Below, piece after piece: positions 56,601 through 64,000 of a stretch of 64,000 bases of DNA. Source of the DNA: Endomychus coccineus (Eukaryota; Arthropoda; Insecta; Coleoptera; Endomychidae); contig OY294067.1 of NCBI GenBank assembly GCA_958510875.1, positions 104,204,010-104,268,009 of the forward strand, in the 5' to 3' direction. The notes under the pieces are model-generated. The model made no database searches. It had not been told where the DNA came from and saw only the letters and a program-made list of their open reading frames with translations. A program made the translations under genes and the position numbers. Position 1 is the first letter of the stretch. Every line of letters starts with the position of its first letter.

Positions 56601-57094
56601 TAATAGGCCAAGACATATATTTGCTGGTTTTTTTGATTTCAATATACTGTTCGTTAGATCAGGAAGGGGAAATGTGATGACTGAAACATGTTTCTCCTTA
56701 GAGTTACAGAAACTGGGATTCTCCAGAAACATTCTCTTCATTCATGGGTTCAGTATATGCTACACCATTTCATCCATTTACAGAAAGAGTAAAGCAACGA
56801 TTGTTAACTTGTTTCAGAAACATCGAAGTCTCACAGTCATTGGATATGTTTTTTAATAACCACTTGTCTGAGGCTGTTTTCCAAGCAAATGAGCGGATGT
56901 ACAATGCTCATAATACAGACTGGAATAACAAGTACTCCGCTTTCTCAAGATCAGCTAGCAAACTGCAAGTGAAAATATGATTGAGCAACCAGCTGACAGC
57001 TGATATCTGGGTATGGAAACGAGACTGGGTGGAACCCTTGAACCTATCATGTGACCCTGCAGCTCTTGGCTCAATCATTGTAGGGTATCCCACC
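56601..57094 (+). other. Unrecognised coding-like stretch
   Basis: Plus frames read SLDMFFNNHLSEAVFQANER, then MYNAHNTDWNNKYSAFSRSA and SKLQV up to 56980. After a stop come ADIWVWKRDWVEPLNLSC and ALGSIIVGYP. This looks more protein-like than its surroundings, but I do not recognise it. It could be a relic exon or part of an unknown transposon. Confidence 0.25.
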
Positions 57095-57134
57095 CTTACG
57101 ATATTCGCATCTTATAAGATGCGAATATCGTAAG
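57095..57134. repeat. Perfect 40-bp palindrome
   Basis: CTTACGATATTCGCATCTTA is followed without spacer by its exact reverse complement. Flanking bases do not extend the symmetry. Confidence 0.95.
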
Positions 57135-58269
57135 ACTGGAATAACACGCACTTCATTATGTAGTACTTGTGAAGAATTCATAACGAATAACAAAGACGAA
57201 GGGTTCCATAAAGATGTAGCTGATAAACTGTACCTTTGAGTTTCCATAAAACAATTCACTTAGTTTAATGTATAATATAGATATGGTGTTGGTCATAATT
57301 TCATTCAAATTGACATTTACTTATGAAATGCCAATAAATCCTTCTCTCTCTTTCCTGTTTTATTTTCCCTACAACTTTGAAAGTGTCACTTCTACGAATA
57401 GAATGAATGAGACCTTTTTTGTCTACTTTAAATTTGTATATGAATAAATTTTCAAAAGAGTTGGGGGACTTTGGACTCGGCGAATCAGGTGAATTCAAAC
57501 GAATTTATAGGATGACAAATTATCCAAAGATTGTGGAATGGTGTATCGTTAAATTCAATTAGCTGGAAGCGAAAGCAAGAAGTTTGGAAAGTAAATAGAA
57601 AAGTATAGGTTTCTCGTCTTTAACACTAAATGATGAACAGCTAGGATATTTTCCACAAATAGGATAACGAGTTCAACCGAACAAGTTTTAGGGAGAATGT
57701 AGCAATAAAACAAAAGAAATCTGCACCATAACGACCTGTTTCTTCAGCAATAGTCTCCGTAGAAAATTCGGAGCGAAGTTTGTGAAAACTGAAAATCATG
57801 AATTCATGTATTCCTGTAGAATAAGTTGAAATGTTACGTACGAAACATTAAGCTTTCCTCGAAAATGCTTCTTCCTAAAAGTGTGAACTTTTAACGTCAT
57901 AAGGAACACGTTGGATTCCTACCATAAGTTATACCAGAATAATTTTGTAGATTTTGAAGTTTCAGCAATTACTAGCGAATTGAATAACGATATATCGACA
58001 ATTAATCAATTCGGATATTTCACTTGTGAAGTACCCAAAATGTGTCTTGATAATAACAACACATAGTTAGTCTCTTATTCATCTCGCGATTAACAGATAC
58101 ATCAATGAATTATAATAGTTCGTTGCTACAAAACATGTGCACAGTCCCGTATGAAGATGCCGTTTGGCCCAACCGTTTCCTCAATTTGAATTTTCATTAA
58201 ACTTATCATAACCTGGGATTAAGTAAACTGCGATTGATTAAAGACTGGAGAGCTATCAGGGATTATACA
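57135..58269. other. AT-rich DNA, no gene recognised
   Basis: Short ORFs only; none shows a domain. Confidence 0.35.
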
Positions 58270-58900
58270 CGAGTTTTTTTAATAGCAACTGTGTTTACTG
58301 TTTGAGTACCTACACAATTGGATATCTCTAAATGTTCTCAGAGCATCGTGTGAGCTAGTGGTAGAGCTGGCCTGAGAAGAGATCCCACTAGGCAAATAGT
58401 TCCACAACTTCGCCGATCGATAGAAAAATTGAGAGAATTTGGAAAATCTTGAGCTTGACAACGAAAGGGTGACCAGTCTGAGCTCGTGTAGTCTGTCTAC
58501 CTGAAATTGCTCATGGTGGAATAATAGACGCGATTTCCGATTCCGATGAGCAGCGACCATGAAAATATATTTAGAAAAGAGGGAGATCGCTCACGTTTCT
58601 ACAATGCTTAGAGAGGTCAATGAATTCGAAAGTATGACACCGCCAACCAAACGAATAGCTCTCTTCTGATTATAATCTAAGTTCTTCAGCGTAAGTTTGA
58701 GAGCTCAAACGTCTGAACAGTACTCCCGAACAGATCGAATATGTGCTCTTTGAAGATCATGAGAACATGCTTTGGTTGCTATTGACACGGAATAGCAAGA
58801 TTCTGTCAAGCAATTTTCACAATGGAACTTACATGATCGTCCCATGGGAGAGTGCAGTTGGTGGTGATACCTAGGGTGGATATGACAGTATCAGGGATTG
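58270..58900 (-). pseudogene. Jockey-like LINE ORF2, C-terminal third
   Basis: Minus frames read LGITTNCTLPWDDHVSSIVK near 58870-58800 (family LGV..N..L.W..HV..I.K), then decayed sequence. ORF 58560-58279 reads RLHELRLVTLSLSSSRFSKF, then SQFFYRSAKLWNYLPSGISS, the usual end of jockey-like ORF2 (RLWN.LP..V). It is similar to 55010-55800, so the two are copies of one family. Confidence 0.65.
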
Positions 58901-59546
58901 TCGGATCCGCCTTCCTGGAGAAAATACAAGCTTGAATTCCGGCTACATCAAACTATTAGATTATTAGAAAATCTGTCTGTGAAGAAAATAAATAGGTCCT
59001 TTCTTAGTGAATTTTCTCAACGTTATCAATTCCTTGGACTATATTTTCTCGATTTATTCCAATTATTCATCACTCGGGGAGGTACTATTCAAAAATTATG
59101 AATCGAATTCCCAGAAATTAATCGATGATTGAATACCGAGTTCTATCTTCATAGTGTAGAGATGGTAGTTGATAACGATTGTATTAGGAATTTTGTATTT
59201 TAAATTTTAAAAGTCTTGATTTATCTTCATTGTGCCTAAGGGAAAATACACAATAGATTTTCATTGTATTTTGGGGAAAATACACATTCGTTTCTTTGTA
59301 TTTTAGGGATAATACACACATTTTAAACTCTCTCAAAAAAAAAGCCAGCAAGTTACAAGAAAATTTTAGAAGAGGATATTTTCGAAGTTTTTTAAAACTT
59401 CAAAAAAATGTTGATAACACGTGATAAAATACTAACACCTTTACCATCTCTATTTTTTTTAAGATGCATTAAAAAACTTTTAATTTTTTTCTGTTTTGGT
59501 TTTTTTTGCTTTTTTGATTTTATCTTTGCTACATATTTTGTTATTT
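58901..59546. other. AT-rich DNA, no gene recognised
   Basis: A 67-codon plus ORF and a T-rich 61-codon ORF, neither with a domain. Confidence 0.3.
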
Positions 59547-59759
59547 TTAAAACTCTATGGTACGGATTTTGTTTGTTTTTAGTTCGGTCATAGAACTGCA
59601 GAATGTATGTAGTTCATCGACCGTCCATTTCACCACTCCAAAAGAGTAGGACAGAACTAGAACGGCAAGCATATTTGTTGTAAGCACCTTGTTCTCACTC
59701 GAAAGTTCTGGCGACCAAATCTTTCGAACAAGGTTTCTGTAATTGCTACGAAGAGCCAC
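59547..59759 (-). pseudogene. LINE RT fragment of another family
   Basis: LRSNYRNLVRKIWSPELSSE, then NKVLTTNMLAVLVLSYSFGV and VKWTVDEL. This matches the region after the RT palm of LINEs in which N.....N..A.PVL.YSFG..KW...EL is conserved. It runs out of frame after that. Only about 55 residues are meaningful. Confidence 0.55.
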
Positions 59760-59778
59760 CTTTACCTGGGAGACGTCC

Positions 59779-60262
59779 GGAGTATATGGTCGGTAGAGAA
59801 TAGAATGTATTGTCAGTCAACAGGTCGTCGAAAAACATATTTTCGGAAGTAAACGCACATGAATCAGTCTGGAATATTCGTTGACGATTCGAATCTTAAA
59901 ATCTTCTCAATCAACAGGCTGCGGCAGTTTGTATCAGAAATTCGACAATAAATACTTATACTTGTATATTGATAGAATCGTCAACTTTCTTCTTATTTGA
60001 ATTCACGAGATGTTGCAGAATCGAATAAGAAAACAATAGAAGATTACAATTTCAATGGGAATCTTCAATATATCCTTGTTATCAATATTTCAAGGAAAGA
60101 AGAAGAAAAAGAAACCCATACAAATTGTATATAATTATGGAAGCCCCCCCCCCCCAAAAGCGATCTCGAATGAACAAATATCCCATCAAAGCAAATTGCA
60201 AAAATGATGGATAAAATAGCAGACTCAAACCAACATACATAACGCGAGTTTGTGGTGATATT
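59779..60262. repeat. Direct duplication, unit 1
   Basis: About 480 bp, repeated at 60370-60860 with roughly one change in ten by eye. It contains a run of 12 C (near 60147) that is only five long in unit 2. Function unknown. Confidence 0.85.
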
Positions 60263-60369
60263 GATATTTATATTTTCTATTGATGTCTTCTTTTTCTACT
60301 ATTTGTACTAGAAACACTGTATACATGGACTACTCACTTCAGAATCTTCTCTCTCACACTCAAAATACA

Positions 60370-60860
60370 GGAGTATTAAATATATGGTCAAGAGAAAATA
60401 AAATGTATTGTCAGTCCACTGGTCGTCGAAAACTTATTTTCAGAAGTAAACTGCACATGAATCTGTCTGGAGTATTCGTTGACGATTCGAATCTCAAAAT
60501 CTCCTCAATCTAAAGCTCACAACAAGCTGCGAAAGTTTGTATCACAAATTCGACAATAAATACTTCTACTTGTCTATTGATAGAATCGTCAACTTTCTTT
60601 TTGTTTAGATTCAAGAGATGTGGCAGAATCGACTTAGAAAACAAGAGAAGATATCAATGGGAATCTTCAATATATTCTTGTTATCAAGACTTCAAGAAAA
60701 AAAAAGAAAAAGAAACCCATTAAAATTGTATATAATTATGAAACACCCCCAGAAGCGATCTCGAATGAACAAGAATAACCCATCAAAGCAAATCGCAAAA
60801 ATGATTTATAAAATAGCAGACCTAAACCAACATACATAACGCGAATTTGTAGTGATATAT
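60370..60860. repeat. Direct duplication, unit 2
   Basis: Partner of 59779-60262, about 590 bp downstream. A 73-codon plus ORF (60618-60839), rich in Lys and Asn, lies in this unit; unit 1 has stops and indels in the corresponding frame, so coding is unlikely. Confidence 0.85.
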
Positions 60861-61839
60861 GTCATCTTGTCTACCAGAACGAACTCGAGTGCTTGTGCAC
60901 CAATATTACTACAGTAGATTTCAAAACGAACCACTCGAAAAGCATTAGGTGAGGCTCAAGATTCAACGATAAATAAAAGGGTCTCTGGATGCTGGACGTT
61001 CTCGAGATTACGGGAAAGTTCTGGTTTAGAGACTGACAAATCTCTGGTTTGACATCGTTTATGTGATGCGGGTACATGACTTTGAATTTTAAATAATACA
61101 ATTTCTGAGATAAATTGACTGAAGTGTAGTGAATCAATTTCATAGTGAACGGGGTGAAACTCTTCATAGAGTATCTAAGCTGTCTTATAGCTACCCATTA
61201 ATGGAAATATCATGTATTTGCACTATCCTCATCTCTTTAGATGTAATTTAGCTCTAATCACGAAACTATTGCAAAGTACGCTGAGTACATATACAAAAAA
61301 AAATGATACTCTCTAATTAAATTTTCAACAAACTCAATATTGAGTAATATTCCTACGTATTCTCAGTACAATCATTCAAGACCTTCGAGATATTGTAAAT
61401 TTGAATGAGTACTATCAGAATAATTGCCAACCATAGTAATACTCATACCCACACTCCTCAATTCAAACTAATTGAACTAGATATTCAGGGATGTGGAATC
61501 CTACCTATGGTTTAATGTTTCAAGTTTATTCATCTTGATAATAGTATTTTGGATAGTCTAAGTTGTTTCCATAATTTAGAAAAATTGATTATGTATCTCT
61601 TAATGTACTTATCAGAATTTTGACCCATTAAGCAAAGAAAATGTAAGCTTGTTTATACTCGCCAAGAAAATTTCCAAGTCAATTCTATTGGAAAATAAAG
61701 AACCAGGATAATCTCATTGAAAGAGTACTGTCAGAGTAATTGCCAGCCATAGTAATTGTGAATTAACTTCAGATGAATGAATTGATCTATGGCGGGGCAT
61801 CGAATCGCATTATTGAATAGAATCAGCCATTACGGGAAC
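60861..61839. other. AT-rich DNA, no gene recognised
   Basis: A ~40-bp block near 61403 ('agaataattgccaaccatag') recurs near 61732 as 'agagtaattgccagccatag'. Nothing else seen. Confidence 0.35.
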
Positions 61840-61965
61840 AAAATCCATTCTAAATTTGAATAAAATAACTATTAAGAACAAGATTTTTACTAGCTTAATA
61901 AATAATTGTGACTATAGTTTCGCTAACACAGTAGATTATTCAAACAAATATTATAAAGTACTTTG
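61840..61965 (-). mobile_element. Penelope-like 3' tail fragment
   Basis: Shares 'tgactatagtttcgctaaca' with 24290-24315, and on the complement matches 26930-27010. It is a third copy of this PLE tail family. Confidence 0.5.
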
Positions 61966-64000
61966 TTTATTTATTTACTAAGCTAGTGAAAATCGAACTT
62001 TTAATATTTATTTTATTTAAGAACCGTATAATGTTTATCAATGATAGATAAATATAATAGCAGCAATGATAACGAAAAAAATAAGGAGTCACTACCTGGA
62101 AAATTTTCAAGTTGAACTTTATGTAGGACGTAGTACTTTTTATAGAGTCTGGCAATTTATCGTATGATTTGATACCTGCATAACGAAGGTACAGTTCTGA
62201 GTTAGTTTTTTCTAATAAATTTGACTATATTGAAAATATAAAAAGAATGCACCGTGAGTAGAGATGAACTGGTACATCTGTGACCTACAATTAGAATCAT
62301 TTTCCTGCTATTGTTCAAATTTGCTCTTATCTTATGAGCATGAATCTTCACACGTTATTGTACTATCATACAAGGATAGACTTTCAGGAATGTAAGATGT
62401 AAGTTGAGTAAATCTAAAAATGGCCCAGTTTACCAAACCTATAAATTTTACAGCCCACTACCTTACAATCTGAGGTTAATTCCATTGAATTTATTCAAAA
62501 CGTGTATATTTTTCAAATAGCACATGTGTTTTATAATATTGATGATTTTCTCAAATTATATGATAGTATGCGTAGTTATCTTTTATATTGACATAAAGAT
62601 CTAAAATAGTTGAATTTCTACTGACTTGTGTAAAAATACCTTGTATTTATTAACATCATATAAATTACATTTTACCATTGCTACCGCATGGATGCAATGA
62701 GCGGGAGCACCTTTGAATTAGTACCAACCTGTTGCCAACTGGCATATAAATTCTCGCATTTTTGTATCAAATAATGTCATACATTTCTCAAAAATTATCA
62801 ATTCTAGTCGCTTTGTAGCTTGTATTATTGTAATAAGAATCAATCGGTAAATTTGTAAAAGTTATTGAGATTTTAAATTTGCCATTTTCATTACTTTTAC
62901 ACTATTATTCAGAAAGATTTTAAAATTGATCTACTTTTATGAATTGGTTCTGAAGATAATCGACATAGAGCATTCGCAATTCTTTTTTCAATTTGATAAA
63001 GCAAAGTTGATATCAACTTTCGGTGTGAAAAGAAGCAACCATGTATATCTTCAGTCAATTTAAGAAACATTTTTCAAATACAAAACGTTTCAGTTATATT
63101 CTTTCATTCTAATATAACACATGTATTACGTAACCTCTTGTTTCAAAATATTATCCTGTACGATAATTGAAAATTCAAATACTTACAATTCTACGAGATT
63201 ATTTTTTGAAATGTAACGTAGATCAAACAACGAAGAGGTCTACCAAAAATAAACATAATTTCCAACGTACCAAATTAATATTGAGAAAAATCTGTGCCAT
63301 CAGCTGTCCTTGCTCTTTAGGCATCATAATCCCAGAGTATGATTCTTGAGATTCGACTATGTTATTTTAACAGAAGTGCATCAAGTTTATTGTGATATGT
63401 AGCAGATGAGGGTGTAATTTTACTGAACATGGATGGATTGCTACTGTCGTTCCATTTTGCATTTGTTCTTCAACTAAGACTTACTAATTCCAAGAGCTCA
63501 CAGGAAGTAAGATTAATAACTCCATGTTCCATAAATGCTGAAAGGTTGCAAAAGTAGCACGTTCTAATTTCCGTTGAAGAAGATGAAGAAAATCAAGTTG
63601 ACTTATTTCATTCTCTTTCATCGCTTCGAAAGGCACATCCCCTTGCAGAACCGTGTTTTAGTAGAATCATTTATTTCAGTCAGAAAACAATAAGCCGGAT
63701 AGAAAATTCCTGGCAACGTGTTTCTGGAGATCTTACGTAAATTGCGATGTGGGATAGGATGAAAATAAACCGATAAAACTGTAAGGAACAATTTGAGAAA
63801 ATGAACACAATTGTAAGCTTTCCAGTGCTGTTGTTCCCTCCAGAACACATTTCCCCATCTACAAATTTATCAATGTCAGAGATAGTTGAGTATGCAGAAT
63901 GTTGACATTATAATGGCATGTTTTATAGATGTCTATGTTACGGTGAATGTAATGATTATTTATTATGAATAATCTCCAGCACATACCGGTGAATTGTATT
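61966..64000. other. AT-rich DNA, no gene recognised
   Basis: Short ORFs of 60-76 codons only. No repeat termini, RNA gene or known domain seen up to the end of the window. Confidence 0.35.

Noticed and set aside
61403..61757. Short direct repeat around 'attgccaaccatagtaat'
   Set aside because: Only about 40 bp correspond and the flanks do not; too weak to call a repeat element.

Overview
The window is AT-rich eukaryotic DNA that is almost certainly from an arthropod, most likely an insect. The evidence is the repeat content: Penelope-like elements (PLEs) with GIY-YIG endonucleases, an insect-type copia element with a half-tRNA-iMet primer site, R1-like and jockey-like LINEs, Tc1/mariner-type transposons, a Helentron-like fragment, foldback elements and long (TA)n arrays. 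I found no host gene I can defend, no tRNA or rRNA gene, and nothing prokaryotic. The species cannot be fixed from the sequence.

Layout. 0.6-4.7 kb: decayed PLE pieces, then a degenerate GC-richer tandem repeat (4.7-5.05 kb). 5.49-9.22 kb: a minus-strand copia element with near-identical LTRs, but with the reverse transcriptase (RT) core deleted and several stops. 11.6-12.5 kb: PLE ends in inverted arrangement; 12.8-13.1 kb: R1-like LINE tail. 13.4-18.5 kb: a composite of (TA)n arrays, two head-to-head PLE ends, a PLE pseudo-LTR with a hammerhead ribozyme motif, a mariner-like element inserted inside (TA)n, and a PLE endonuclease tail. 24-27 kb: PLE 3' ends, again partly head-to-head. 27.88-30.73 kb: the centrepiece, a structurally complete PLE with an intact 835-codon RT plus GIY-YIG ORF between two nearly identical ~187-bp pseudo-LTRs, each with a hammerhead motif; it sits inside a decayed Tc1-like gene with a 7-bp target duplication. 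30.9-41 kb: more PLE and Tc1/mariner fragments and three ~1-kb foldback elements, one of which can be compared with an unoccupied related site 4 kb away. 41.55-43.85 kb: a mariner-like transposon with long inverted repeats. 44.6-46.6 kb: a transposase-like relic and a LINE RT relic. 47.9-48.9 kb: a Helentron-like endonuclease fragment. 49.4-53.7 kb: tandem repeat and a dead R1-like LINE split by a probable LTR insertion. 55-60.9 kb: jockey-like LINE relics, a perfect 40-bp palindrome and a ~0.49-kb direct duplication. The rest is AT-rich DNA in which I recognise nothing.

How it fits together. This is a nested transposon graveyard with one PLE that looks recent and possibly competent. The most interesting theme is PLE biology: hammerhead motifs whose core overlaps an AUG that opens the PLE reading frame, motif variants in several PLE families, repeated head-to-head PLE ends, and the contact of every long (TA)n array with PLE sequence.
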